Below, piece after piece: positions 26,765-35,441 of a DNA stretch of 64,000 bases. The position numbers and the translations under genes were made by a program. Source of the DNA: Gillisella vitis (GTDB taxonomy: Bacteria; Pseudomonadota; Alphaproteobacteria; Rhizobiales; Rhizobiaceae); the NCBI GenBank assembly GCA_009744235.1, contig WPHV01000018.1, positions 27,229-91,228 on the forward strand, read 5' to 3'. The notes under the pieces were generated by a model that was not told where the DNA came from, did no database searches, and saw only the letters and a list, made by a program, of their open reading frames with translations. Position 1 is the first letter of the stretch, and each line of letters starts with the position of its first letter.

Positions 26765-29335
26765 ATGCTGCATTTCTCCCGCTGGAAAACAATTCTTCTC
26801 TGGCTTGCCGTCGTGGCGAGCGTCCTGATTGCGCTGCCCGATCTGTTCAGTAAGGATCAACTGGCCCGTCTTCCGTCCTGGTTCCCGAGCAAGCAGATGA
26901 CGCTCGGTCTCGATTTGCAGGGCGGTTCGCATATCATGCTGAAGATCGAGCGCAACGATATCGTCAAGGAGCGGCTTGAAGCCGTGGTTGGCGATATCCG
27001 CAGCAGTCTTCGCGATGCGGGCGTTCGCTATACGGGGCTGAATGGCGTTGGCCAGGCGGTTCAGGTGCGCATTACCGATCCGGCCCAGCTTGATGCGGCG
27101 CGCAAGGCCTTGCAGACACTGACTGCACCGGTCAGCACCGGCGGTTTCGGGTCGAGCAGCATCCAGGAAGCGACACTGGACGATAGCGGCGATGGGTTGT
27201 TGAAGTTCAACCTCACCGATGCCGGTATCGATTACCGCATGTCCTCGGCCCTCACCCAGTCCATCGAAGTCGTGCGGCGCCGCGTCGATGAGCTTGGCAA
27301 TACCGAGCCGTTGATCCAGCGCCAGGGCTCTGACCGGATTATCGTACAGGTGCCGGGTCTTGATGATCCGCAGCGGTTGAAGAATCTTCTGAACCAGACC
27401 GCGAAACTGAGCTTCCGCATGGTCGATACCAGCATGTCGGCCACCGAAGCGATCAGCGGTCGCCCGCCTGCCACGTCTGAAGTGCTTTACAGCCAGGATG
27501 AGGCCGCAGTGCCTTATCTGGTCGAAAAGCGGGTTCTGGTGTCCGGCGAGGATCTCGTCGATGCGCAGGCAAGCTTCAATCAGCAGAATAACGAACCGGT
27601 CGTCAGTTTCCGTTTCGATAGCCGTGGCGCACAGCGCTTTGCCCAGGCGACCCAGCAGAATGTCGGGCGGCCCTTTGCCATCGTGCTCGACAATCAGGTG
27701 ATTTCCGCGCCTGTGATCCGTGAACCGATTGTCGGTGGCTCCGGCCAGATTTCCGGCAATTTCACGGTGCAGGGCGCCAATGACTTGGCCGTGCTGCTGC
27801 GCGCCGGTGCCTTGCCGGCAACCTTGACCGTGGTCGAAGAGCGCACCGTCGGCCCAAGCCTTGGTGCCGATTCGATCCGGGCCGGGGTTTCTGCCGGCTT
27901 TATCGGCGCGGGGCTGGTCGTGGTGCTGATGATCGGGCTTTACGGATTTTTCGGCGTGCTTGCCGTGCTTGCGCTGTTGGCCAATATCGTCATGATTATT
28001 GCCATCCTGACGCTGCTTGGATCGACGCTGACGCTGCCGGGCATCGCCGGTATCGTATTGACCATCGGTATGGCGGTTGATTCCAACGTGCTGATCTACG
28101 AGCGTATCCGCGAGGAATATAAGAGCGGGCGCTCGCTGATCCAGTCCATCGATATCGGCTTCAACAAGGCCTTGGCGACCATCGTTGACGCCAATGTCAC
28201 GACGCTGATTGCCGCTGGTGTGTTGTTCTTTCTCGGTTCCGGTCCGGTGCGCGGTTTCTCGGTAACGCTTGCCATCGGCATCATCACCACGGTGTTTACC
28301 GCCTTTGGCTTGACCCGCTGGATGTTTACCGTCTGGGTGAATACGCGCCGTCCCAAGGCTCTGCCCAAGGGGGTGAGGACCGGGATTTTCGACGGCACCA
28401 ACATTCCGTTCATGGGTGTCCGCCGTTATACATTCCTGCTGTCGGCTGCCTTGTCGATTGCCGCCCTTGTCGGTTTCGGCACGGTCGGCATGAAGCTCGG
28501 CATCGATTTCACCGGCGGTTCGATCATCGAGTTGAAGGCCCGTCAGGGCAATGCCGATCCCGCTGCCATCCGCGAACAGTTGAGCAGTCTCAATCTCGGC
28601 GATGTCCAGGTCCAGGGTTTTGGCGATCCGAGCAGTGTTCTGGTCCGTTTGCAGGCCCAGGACGAGGGTGAAAACGGCGAACAATCGGCTGTGGCCAAGG
28701 TGCGGGGCGCATTGGAACAGGCCTACGAGTTCCGCCGTACCGAAGTCGTCGGCCCGTCCGTGTCGGGTGAGTTGACGAAATCGGCGACCATTGGCGTGTT
28801 GATTTCGCTGATGGCGATCCTGGTCTATATCTGGATCCGGTTTGAGTGGCAGTTTGCGGCAGGCGCGATCATCGCAACCCTGCATGACGTCATCCTGACG
28901 CTTGGCCTCTACGTGGTCACCGGGGTGGAGTTTGACCTCAGCAGTATTGCGGCCATCCTGACGATTGTCGGCTATTCGCTGAACGATACCGTGGTCGTCT
29001 ATGACCGGATGCGCGAGAACCTGCGCCGTTACAAGAAAATGCCGCTGGATGTGCTGATCGACACGTCGATCAACCAGACCCTGTCGCGGACCATCCTGAC
29101 ATCGGTGACAACGCTTCTGGCCCTTCTGGCACTGTTCCTGTTCGGTGGCGAAGTTATCCGCTCCTTCACCTTTGCCATGCTGTTCGGGGTTCTTGTCGGC
29201 ACATTCTCCTCTATCTATATGGCGGCACCGGTGCTGATCGCCTTCCGTCTGCGCCCCGAGGGCCAGGGCGAGCCGGATAAGGCTGAAAAAGCGAAGCCGG
29301 AAAAGAACGGCGCAGCGGGCAAGGCGGGAGCATAG
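26765..29335 (+). CDS. secDF: Fused protein-export membrane protein SecDF
   Basis: Proton-driven Sec accessory that pulls exported proteins through the periplasmic side. SecD and SecF are one polypeptide of 856 residues. The SecD half has the N-terminal helix (TILLWLAVVASVLIALPDLF), LGLDLQGGSHIML, the large periplasmic P1 region, and six-helix block motifs such as GIAGIVLTIGMAVDSNVLIYERIREE. The SecF half begins around residue 540 with GIDFTGGSIIELKA and has SIAAILTIVGYSLNDTVVVYDRMREN. The start is uncertain between 26759 and 26765; GAG spacing favours 26765. The long antisense frame across it is a shadow. Confidence 0.97.
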   Translation: MLHFSRWKTILLWLAVVASVLIALPDLFSKDQLARLPSWFPSKQMTLGLDLQGGSHIMLKIERNDIVKERLEAVVGDIRSSLRDAGVRYTGLNGVGQAVQVRITDPAQLDAARKALQTLTAPVSTGGFGSSSIQEATLDDSGDGLLKFNLTDAGIDYRMSSALTQSIEVVRRRVDELGNTEPLIQRQGSDRIIVQVPGLDDPQRLKNLLNQTAKLSFRMVDTSMSATEAISGRPPATSEVLYSQDEAAVPYLVEKRVLVSGEDLVDAQASFNQQNNEPVVSFRFDSRGAQRFAQATQQNVGRPFAIVLDNQVISAPVIREPIVGGSGQISGNFTVQGANDLAVLLRAGALPATLTVVEERTVGPSLGADSIRAGVSAGFIGAGLVVVLMIGLYGFFGVLAVLALLANIVMIIAILTLLGSTLTLPGIAGIVLTIGMAVDSNVLIYERIREEYKSGRSLIQSIDIGFNKALATIVDANVTTLIAAGVLFFLGSGPVRGFSVTLAIGIITTVFTAFGLTRWMFTVWVNTRRPKALPKGVRTGIFDGTNIPFMGVRRYTFLLSAALSIAALVGFGTVGMKLGIDFTGGSIIELKARQGNADPAAIREQLSSLNLGDVQVQGFGDPSSVLVRLQAQDEGENGEQSAVAKVRGALEQAYEFRRTEVVGPSVSGELTKSATIGVLISLMAILVYIWIRFEWQFAAGAIIATLHDVILTLGLYVVTGVEFDLSSIAAILTIVGYSLNDTVVVYDRMRENLRRYKKMPLDVLIDTSINQTLSRTILTSVTTLLALLALFLFGGEVIRSFTFAMLFGVLVGTFSSIYMAAPVLIAFRLRPEGQGEPDKAEKAKPEKNGAAGKAGA

Positions 29336-29338
29336 GCA

Positions 29339-29725
29339 TTGGCAAAGGGCATTATCATCCGCGAGGCGCATTTTCCGGGCAGGTCCCCCATTGATGCCTA
29401 TGGCAATGGCGGGTTCCGGTTCGCGGATATGTCGCATCGCGGCTCCCTTTTGCTTTTACCATCAGGCATTTATGGCTGGGATATGCGCGAGGGCGAGGAC
29501 CTGACGGTCGCCGCCCTCCAGCGCCTGCTGGACGAGGCGGATAAAGTCGAGTTCCTGTTGTTGGGGACTGGCACGGAACTGCGCCGTATCCCCAGCGACG
29601 TTAAAGCCGCTCTGACCGCCGCTGGCATCGGCTCTGACCCGATGAGCACCGGAGCTGCGGTGCGGACCTATAATGTGATGCTGGCGGAAGAACGGCCTGT
29701 GGCCGCCGCGTTGATTGCTGTCTGA
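29339..29725 (+). CDS. Mth938-like domain protein (DUF498)
   Basis: Small protein of the Mth938 fold, related to the mitochondrial assembly factor NDUFAF3; the biochemical role in bacteria is unsettled. The recognisable phrases are IDAYGNGGFRFADMSHRGSL, LLPSGIYGWD, VEFLLLGTGTELRRIP and STGAAVRTYNVMLAEERPVAAALIAV. It starts with TTG at 29339, three bases after the secDF stop, and no better start exists upstream. The next gene is related to NDUFAF6, so two homologues of complex I assembly factors lie side by side. Confidence 0.85.
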   Translation: MAKGIIIREAHFPGRSPIDAYGNGGFRFADMSHRGSLLLLPSGIYGWDMREGEDLTVAALQRLLDEADKVEFLLLGTGTELRRIPSDVKAALTAAGIGSDPMSTGAAVRTYNVMLAEERPVAAALIAV

Positions 29726-29729
29726 TCCC

Positions 29730-30593
29730 ATGGCCGAAAGTGCAAAGCCATCGCCATTGGTCCCGGATGTATGCCTTACGACGCTGCGGGAGATCGACCG
29801 CGACCGGTATTTGGCCTGCCTTCTCTCCCCGCCGGAAAAGCAGCCTGCCTTGGCAGCACTCTATGCCTTCAATGCCGAGCTTGCCCGCGTGCGTGATCTG
29901 GTGCGCGAACCCTTGCCGGGCGAAATCCGGTTGCAATATTGGCGCGACCTGCTTTCCGGCAAGGGACATGGCGATACCACGGCCAATCCGCTGGCGGCAG
30001 GGCTTTTGGCGGCTGTGGAGCGCTATCACCTGCCGGTTCAGCCCTTGCTCGACATGATCGATGCGCGGATTGCCGATCTTTACGATGATCCGATCGGGCC
30101 GAGATCGGCGCTGGAAGGCTATGCGGGAGAGACCGCCTCGGCGCTAATCCAGCTGGCGAGCCTGGTGCTGGATACCGAGGCCGCGCTGAATTGCGCAACC
30201 ATCGCCGGACATGCTGGGGTTGCCCAGGCCATTGCCGGACTGTTGGCGCTGATGCCGCAACATCGGGCGCGAGGGCAGCTCTACATTCCTGACGAAATCC
30301 TGACCGCGACCGGGTTGGACCGTGATGCCTTTCTGTCGGGCAAGGACGAGATGAGGATCGATGGTGCCATCGAAGCCTTTGCCGGTCTGGGGCTCGATCA
30401 CCTTTCCAAGGCGCGCGCTGGTGGCAAGCTTCCGGCGTCTCTGGTTGCTGCCTATCTGCCTGTGGCGCTCGCAGGGCCGATTCTGCGGGATGCTCGTCGG
30501 CGCGGCGCCGATATTCTGCAAACACCGATTCGCCGAGCTCAGTGGCGCCGCCAACTGACACTGCTGCGCGCCAGCGTGACGGGTCGATTTTAG
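29730..30593 (+). CDS. Squalene/phytoene synthase-fold protein (NDUFAF6-like)
   Basis: All-helical isoprenoid-synthase fold. The N-terminus LTTLREIDRDRYLACLLSPPEKQPALAALYAFNAELARVRD and LGEIRLQYWRD-type helices match the squalene/phytoene synthase family. The first Asp-rich site is represented by IDARIADLYDD, but I see no clear second DxxxD motif, and no carotenoid or hopanoid gene is nearby. It is therefore more likely the NDUFAF6-like branch than an active phytoene synthase. Length 287. It follows the Mth938 gene with a four-base gap. Confidence 0.8.
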   Translation: MAESAKPSPLVPDVCLTTLREIDRDRYLACLLSPPEKQPALAALYAFNAELARVRDLVREPLPGEIRLQYWRDLLSGKGHGDTTANPLAAGLLAAVERYHLPVQPLLDMIDARIADLYDDPIGPRSALEGYAGETASALIQLASLVLDTEAALNCATIAGHAGVAQAIAGLLALMPQHRARGQLYIPDEILTATGLDRDAFLSGKDEMRIDGAIEAFAGLGLDHLSKARAGGKLPASLVAAYLPVALAGPILRDARRRGADILQTPIRRAQWRRQLTLLRASVTGRF

Positions 30594-30655
30594 GGCTGTC
30601 AGGTCCCTCCTGAACCAGCCCCTCGGGAAAACCCGGATTCCACTTTTCCTGGCAA
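30593..30655. repeat. RIME-like dispersed palindromic element, copy C (inverted)
   Basis: The block 30625-30649 (GGGAAAACCCGG then ATTCCACTTTTCC) is the reverse complement of the core at 8857-8881 apart from about one base. A hairpin, GGGCTG-TCAGG with CCTGA-AC-CAGCCC (30593-30621), sits directly beside it and overlaps the preceding stop codon region. It may double as a terminator. Confidence 0.6.
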
Positions 30656-30836
30656 ACGACGCACAGGTTTGCACTCCGGCTCCAAACTCACGCAAGGCTC
30701 ATCCGTTAAATCTTGCCAACTGCAAAATCCGCAAGTTGGAATCGTATCAACGGATTATGCAGCAGATATAAAGTGTTGCCGCAATTGCGCGATCCTCGAT
30801 CGGCAGTGCTGCTCAAGCATCATCCGGAGGTTGCCA

Positions 30837-31301
30837 GTGGGCGTTGGGATCGGTATTTTTGTGTTTTTGGGCATTATCGCCTTCGCTTGGTATGTCTCGC
30901 GCATGGCGGAGCGCAATGATGGCGAAACCCTAAGCGATGTCGGGCTTGCTATCCTGGAATTCGGCCGGGCCTTTCCTGGCGAAGCCATCCGCAGCCTGCA
31001 TGCCACAGCCGATGGCAAAGCGGTATTCGTCAGGCTTCATGACAACCGTGCAGGCTTCATGCGCAATCTTCGCAATCATTATGCCTGCCATTTGATCGAG
31101 CCGGGGCATGTGCAGGTCCAGCCCTTGGAAAGCGTTCACGGTTTCCACATCACGTTTCTCGATGCAGCCCAGCATAACGGCGACTATATTTTCGCCAAGC
31201 CCGCCGAGGCAGCAGAAGTTTCGCTATGGCTGCTCGGCAACTATATCGCGCCGAACGATTTGGAGCCGGCGGAAGACAGGTTTGACAAGACATCCTCTTG
31301 A
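30837..31301 (+). CDS. Small membrane-anchored protein of unknown function
   Basis: I do not recognise the family. The 154-residue product has one N-terminal membrane helix (GVGIGIFVFLGIIAFAWYVS) and a soluble globular part with ADGKAVFVRLHDNRAGFM, HVQVQPLESVHGFHITFLDA and a short acidic C-terminus. The GTG start at 30837 is chosen because a CGGAGG ribosome-binding site lies at 30825-30830. The longer frame from 30669 has no such signal and runs through unlikely sequence. It is convergent with trmFO. Confidence 0.7.
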   Translation: MGVGIGIFVFLGIIAFAWYVSRMAERNDGETLSDVGLAILEFGRAFPGEAIRSLHATADGKAVFVRLHDNRAGFMRNLRNHYACHLIEPGHVQVQPLESVHGFHITFLDAAQHNGDYIFAKPAEAAEVSLWLLGNYIAPNDLEPAEDRFDKTSS

Positions 31302-31346
31302 GTAGGATGGGACAATCACGTCCATTGAGATCTTCGGGCCTCGGTA

Positions 31347-32804
31347 TTAAAGGCCCGCGTCTTCCATTTCGGCAACCGGCTGTGGGATGTGCGGCGGCAG
31401 GCCGAGCCATTCCCGGCAATGGGTTAGGGCGCGGATGGCGATCAACTGGCGCTTCATGACAGTCTTGTCCTTGCCCCGGAAACGCTTCACGCCTTCTGGC
31501 TTGACGATGGAGCCGGGCTCCAGATCCGGAAACAGTCCGAAGTTGATGTTCATCGGCTGGAAAGACTTTTTGCCGGGTTCGTCATTGGACACGATATGGC
31601 CACCGGTAATATGGTTGAGCAGCGCACCGAGCGCCGTTGTCACCGGCGGCGGGCTATGGGCTTCGCCCTTGCGCTCGGCAGCAGCAAAGCGACCGGCCAG
31701 AAGACCGATGGAGGCGCTCTCGACATAGCCTTCGCAGCCGGTGATCTGCCCGGCAAAACGCAGGCCCGGTCTGCTCTTTAGGGAAAGAGACGGATCAAGC
31801 AGCACTGGTGAATGGATATAGGTATTGCGGTGCAGGCCACCCAGCCGGGCGAATTCGGCGTTTTCCAGACCGGGGATCATCCGAAAAATCTCGGCCTGGG
31901 CGCCGTAGCGCAGCTTGGTCTGGAAGCCGACCATATTATAGAGCGTGCCCAACGCATTATCCTGGCGCAGCTGCACGACGGCATAGGCTTTCACGGTAGG
32001 GTTATGGGAATTGGTCAGCCCCATCGGCTTCATCGGTCCATGGCGCAGGGTTTCACGCCCGCGTTCTGCCATGACTTCGATGGGCAGGCAGCCGTCGAAA
32101 TAGGGTGTGCCTTCCCATTCCTTGAAGCCGACTGCGTCACCGGCAATCAATGCATCGATGAAGGCGTTATACTGGGCCTCGTCCAGCGGGCAGTTGATGT
32201 AATCCTTACCCGTACCGCCCGGGCCAACCTTGTCATAGCGCGACTGATACCAGCAGATATCCATATTGATGCTGTCACGGTGGACGATGGGGGCGATGGC
32301 GTCGAAAAAGGCAAGCGCGTCCTCGCCGGTTTCAGCGCGGATGGCCTCGGCCAGTGCCGGTGATGTCAGCGGACCGCTGGCGATGATGCTGAGATCCCAA
32401 TCGCGCGGCGGCAGGCCGGTGATTTCCTCGCGCACCACGGTTACGAGCGGGTGAGCTTGCAGCGCCTGCGTCACGGCCTCGGCAAAGCCGTCCCTGTCAA
32501 CGGCAAGCGCGCCACCCGCCGGTACCTGATGACGGTCGGCGCAGGCCATGATCAACGAGCCGGCCAGCCGCATTTCCGCATGGATAACCCCGACCGCATT
32601 GGCGGTGGCATCGTCGGAGCGGAAGGAATTGGAGCAGACAAGCTCAGCAAGGCTATCGGTCTTATGGGCGTCGGTGCCGCGAAGGCCGCGCATCTCATGA
32701 AGAATGACCGGCACGCCCGCCTCAGCGATCTGCCATGCGGCTTCGGAGCCAGCCAGCCCGCCGCCAATGATGTGAATAGGGGAATAGGAGTTGTTGTCTG
32801 TCAT
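31347..32804 (-). CDS. trmFO: tRNA (uracil-54-C5)-methyltransferase, folate-dependent
   Basis: Flavoenzyme that makes ribothymidine at position 54 of tRNA using methylenetetrahydrofolate. The FAD-binding N-terminus is [21 protein letters not shown]. TrmFO-specific blocks are [20 protein letters not shown] (with the conserved cysteine), [16 protein letters not shown], and the C-terminal [24 protein letters not shown]. At 485 residues it is slightly longer than the Bacillus enzyme, as in other alphaproteobacteria. Confidence 0.96.
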   Translation of the reverse strand: MTDNNSYSPIHIIGGGLAGSEAAWQIAEAGVPVILHEMRGLRGTDAHKTDSLAELVCSNSFRSDDATANAVGVIHAEMRLAGSLIMACADRHQVPAGGALAVDRDGFAEAVTQALQAHPLVTVVREEITGLPPRDWDLSIIASGPLTSPALAEAIRAETGEDALAFFDAIAPIVHRDSINMDICWYQSRYDKVGPGGTGKDYINCPLDEAQYNAFIDALIAGDAVGFKEWEGTPYFDGCLPIEVMAERGRETLRHGPMKPMGLTNSHNPTVKAYAVVQLRQDNALGTLYNMVGFQTKLRYGAQAEIFRMIPGLENAEFARLGGLHRNTYIHSPVLLDPSLSLKSRPGLRFAGQITGCEGYVESASIGLLAGRFAAAERKGEAHSPPPVTTALGALLNHITGGHIVSNDEPGKKSFQPMNINFGLFPDLEPGSIVKPEGVKRFRGKDKTVMKRQLIAIRALTHCREWLGLPPHIPQPVAEMEDAGL

Positions 32805-32897
32805 GGCGGCTGCTTATCACGCCTTGCCGCCGCTTCCAATCTTGAACAGAGCAAATTGCACTTTGGAGATGCAAGCTTGGTTTGGAGAGTTAGAAAT

Positions 32898-32922
32898 AGA
32901 AAACGGCGCCAAAAGCGCCGTT
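32898..32922 (-). terminator. Terminator of the DUF1127 mini-gene
   Basis: On the minus strand AACGGCGC pairs with GCGCCGTT around a five-base loop and continues into TTCTATTTC. It lies 35 bases past the DUF1127 stop codon. Confidence 0.65.
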
Positions 32923-32957
32923 CGAACATTCAATTCAAATTTTAAAACCGGATCCGA

Positions 32958-33101
32958 TTAACGGAACGAACGGTTGGCAATGTGACGGATGTCGTAACGG
33001 GTGATGCCGATATCGGACAGGGTCTGGTTCGACAGGCCGCCCAGTTCGGACAGAGTGCGGCGATAGCTAATCCAGTTTTTAGCAATGCGGATCGGGTTCA
33101 T
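32958..33101 (-). CDS. DUF1127 mini-protein
   Basis: A 47-residue, Arg-rich protein that is easily missed by length cut-offs. Its sequence has NWISYRRTLSEL, GLSNQTLSDIGITRYDIRHI and a C-terminal ANRSFR, which is the DUF1127 pattern (L..L....L.DIGl.R.di). Such proteins are abundant in Rhizobiaceae; some have been linked to RNA turnover and to phosphate and carbon metabolism in Agrobacterium. The ATG at 33101 is preceded by GAGGA. It is a monocistron with its own terminator. Confidence 0.85.
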   Translation of the reverse strand: MNPIRIAKNWISYRRTLSELGGLSNQTLSDIGITRYDIRHIANRSFR

Positions 33102-33557
33102 GACATTTCCTCGAGATCTTGTTTGCTGATCCGGCGGTCTCTCCCGCCTCAGCTGTTGACATGCTTATACATCGGGGAAAGCATTTGTGGCAGTGCAATA
33201 AATGGGCGACTGCTATGCGTTTGTGCAGATTCATGGCTATTTATTGTGCTTCGGCTAAGATTTGAGCTTGATCTTGGCGCGCTCAAAGCAGGCCTTTTCC
33301 GGGTGAAATTCTCACCATTGAGAGGGTGTGGAGTTGTCGACCTTCAGGCACAAGACGGTCCTATAATGGCTTTGTTTAAGAAGAAGCCAGCGCATATTTT
33401 CTTTTGCGCAACATTCCCTGCTTTGTGGTCAGCAAAAGGCGGCATAATTCGTCAAAACGCCCTCATTACGTCTATCTCCGTTGCGGACTTATGGCATAAG
33501 CTTGCGGCAAGCTCTGGCTTTGATGGTCCGTGCCATATCTTTGTGCGGAGTTTGACC
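33102..33557. other. Intergenic region between DUF1127 gene and lipoprotein gene
   Basis: This divergent gap holds the promoter of the DUF1127 gene, on the left. A plus-strand frame stays open across it into the next gene, but its product has no recognisable feature. Nothing else was identified. Confidence 0.4.
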
Positions 33558-34016
33558 TTGCTGCGGTATTTGCGCGTTTTTGCCTTTCTATCGATCTGCA
33601 TGGCACTTGCCGGGTGCATGACCGGGCTGTTTCAATCAGCGCCGAAGAAGTTTTACTATGATATTCGCGCGGTCACCGTGCTGGCGGGTCCGAAAGTGCC
33701 GTTGGCCTTGGTGCAGGGCGTGGAGCGGCGACTGTCTTCTGCCGTTGCTGCCACGGTGCGCAGCGAGGTTCTGCCGCGGGTGATTCTGACGGTCAGGGTC
33801 GAGACGATGGCAAGTGGGCTGGGGCTGGACAAGCAGCACAATGAAGCCGAGATCAAAGTCAGCGCTGCCTCGGTTGAAACCGGTGATGTGGTCGCTCAGG
33901 GCGCGTTCAAGGTGCTGACCATTACCAATGATCAGACGCTTGGCCCTGAAAGCCTGGCGGAAGAAATTTCAGCCCGGATCCGCTCGCTGTTTTCCCTGAC
34001 CGCGCCAAAACTATAG
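33558..34016 (+). CDS. Putative lipoprotein of unknown function
   Basis: The product begins with a lipoprotein signal peptide: a hydrophobic stretch, YLRVFAFLSICMALAGC, whose last four residues form a lipobox (LAGC). The mature part of about 132 residues has mixed strands and helices (FYYDIRAVTVLAGPKVPLAL, PRVILTVRVETMASGLG, GDVVAQGAFKVLTITND). I do not recognise the family. The TTG at 33558 is chosen because GGAG lies seven bases upstream; GTG 33543 and ATG 33600 are alternatives. It is just upstream of the B12 riboswitch but is not controlled by it. Confidence 0.6.
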   Translation: MLRYLRVFAFLSICMALAGCMTGLFQSAPKKFYYDIRAVTVLAGPKVPLALVQGVERRLSSAVAATVRSEVLPRVILTVRVETMASGLGLDKQHNEAEIKVSAASVETGDVVAQGAFKVLTITNDQTLGPESLAEEISARIRSLFSLTAPKL

Positions 34017-34091
34017 CGGGTACCAAGACACGAGAGAGCGATGGCTGATGGCTTGCAGATTGACTTCAAACCTCATTCTGCTAACCCTAGA

Positions 34092-34452
34092 GGCGGATGG
34101 TTTTCGGCCTGAAGAGATTGAGGCTGGAAAGCAAAAGGGAATGCGAAGGCGTGGACCCAGACAGGGCATGCCAAACGCAGCCGACCCCGCGACTGTAGAA
34201 CAGCGAGGGTTTTCAATCCGGTTTTGAAGATCCTTGCATGGCGGGCCGCGTGGTGTGGCCGGTGCGGTGAGCGGATAGGCCGGAAAAGCCACTGGAGTGG
34301 CAAAGCGATCTGCCGGGGTTGGACGCCTCTTTATCTACGAATCGTCCGCCTTTTCGATTTTGCCGTGGACTCCGGGAAGGTGAGGAAAATCTGCGAACTG
34401 GTGCCGTGATGGTACCGGTTTGACGCTGTGAGCCAGGAGACCTGCCGTCCGT
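34092..34452 (+). promoter_or_regulatory. Adenosylcobalamin (B12) riboswitch
   Basis: The conserved elements appear in the right order. CGGATGG (34094-34100) can close P1 with CCGTCCG (34445-34451). GCCGACCCCGCGACTGTAGA (near 34180-34199) matches the core. GCCACTGGAGTGGC follows near 34288-34301, CCGGGAAGGTGAGG near 34372, and the B12 box AGCCAGGAGACCTGCC lies at 34431-34446. It precedes the first gene of the cobalamin run by about 155 bases. Hairpins GGGC/GCCC and GGGG/CCCC without a T-run lie between, so control is probably translational or through these structures; that part is inference. Confidence 0.93.
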
Positions 34453-34606
34453 GACGGGCTTTACGCCCAATTGGGGGAGAGATCCCCGACGCCAGCACGG
34501 AGGTTGTCGTGGCGCAACAGATTGATCGCGGGCCTTTTAGGCTCCGCTTCACGGTCATTTGGCCGTTTTGTATTACGCCGCCTGCGCCCAATGGAGGCAG
34601 GTCATT

Positions 34607-34906
34607 ATGACGCTCGTGTCATCACGCAGCATAGGTGCGGCCTTAGCGCTGCTTGTGCTGGCGGCGCTGGTTTTTGCGCTGCTGCCCTTTTCCCGTCATG
34701 CGCCCTCTGGCCCTTCTGAGCGGCCTGCTCAACAGCAATTCCAGGCGCCACCGGGTTCCAATTCCACCTTTGGCGGGGCGCTGTCGCAGCCAAGGCCGGA
34801 TGTGCGGTCTTCTGCGCCATCCGCTACCGATGTGGCCCCATCCGCATGGCCGGGCTTTGTGCCGCGTTCCAGCGGGCTCTATACGCCGCCAACGGGTGGA
34901 AACTGA
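34607..34906 (+). CDS. Small membrane protein at the head of the cobalamin operon
   Basis: A 99-residue product with an N-terminal membrane helix ([20 protein letters not shown]) and a Pro/Ser/Gln-rich tail ([18 protein letters not shown]). No histidine-rich cobalt-binding motif is present, so it does not look like CbtB or CbiN. GGAGG at 34593-34597 supports the ATG at 34607. It is the first coding sequence after the B12 riboswitch and is four bases from cobP, so it is likely repressed by cobalamin. Function unknown. Confidence 0.7.
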   Translation: MTLVSSRSIGAALALLVLAALVFALLPFSRHAPSGPSERPAQQQFQAPPGSNSTFGGALSQPRPDVRSSAPSATDVAPSAWPGFVPRSSGLYTPPTGGN

Positions 34907-34910
34907 CTCC

Positions 34911-35438
34911 ATGGCAGACACAGTTTCGAAACGTGTCTTCGTTCTCGGAGGCGCGCGGTCCGGCAAGTCGCATTTTGCCGAACAACTTTGTGCAGAGACC
35001 GGCCTGGAGCGTCATTATCTCGCGACCGGGCGGGCCTGGGACGAGGAAATGCGCGCCCGGATCGACCAGCATCAGCAGGATCGTGGCGGCCTTTGGGTGA
35101 CGCATGAAGAGCCCCTGGCGCTGGTGGACACGCTTAGGCATATCGATGCGCCAGGCCGGGTGGTGCTGGTCGATTGCCTGACGCTCTGGGTGACCAATCT
35201 GATGATGGAGGAGGGGCGCGACATGGCTGCTGAGGCGGCGGCCCTTGCGGATCTGCTGCCCCGGCTTTCCGCCTCCATCGTGCTTGTTTCCAATGAAGTC
35301 GGCCTTGGCATTGTGCCGGAAAACCGCATGGCGCGCCATTTCCGCGACCATGCCGGGCGGCTTCATCAATTGATCGCGGCAAGCGCTGACGAGGTTTATT
35401 TCGTCGCGGCTGGCCTGCCCCTGAAAATGAAAGGCTGA
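34911..35438 (+). CDS. cobP: Adenosylcobinamide kinase / adenosylcobinamide-phosphate guanylyltransferase
   Basis: CobP (CobU in Salmonella) phosphorylates adenosylcobinamide and then transfers GMP to make GDP-cobinamide. The P-loop GGARSGKS is at residues 13-20. Family motifs [33 protein letters not shown] and [18 protein letters not shown] are all present. Length 175. Start at ATG 34911. It is followed after three bases by cobW. Confidence 0.96.
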   Translation: MADTVSKRVFVLGGARSGKSHFAEQLCAETGLERHYLATGRAWDEEMRARIDQHQQDRGGLWVTHEEPLALVDTLRHIDAPGRVVLVDCLTLWVTNLMMEEGRDMAAEAAALADLLPRLSASIVLVSNEVGLGIVPENRMARHFRDHAGRLHQLIAASADEVYFVAAGLPLKMKG

Positions 35439-35441
35439 ACA

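Noticed and set aside
26747-29437. Minus-strand open frame of about 896 codons across secDF
   Set aside because: Antisense of a clear membrane protein; composition is highly polar with His/Arg/Gln runs and no domain.
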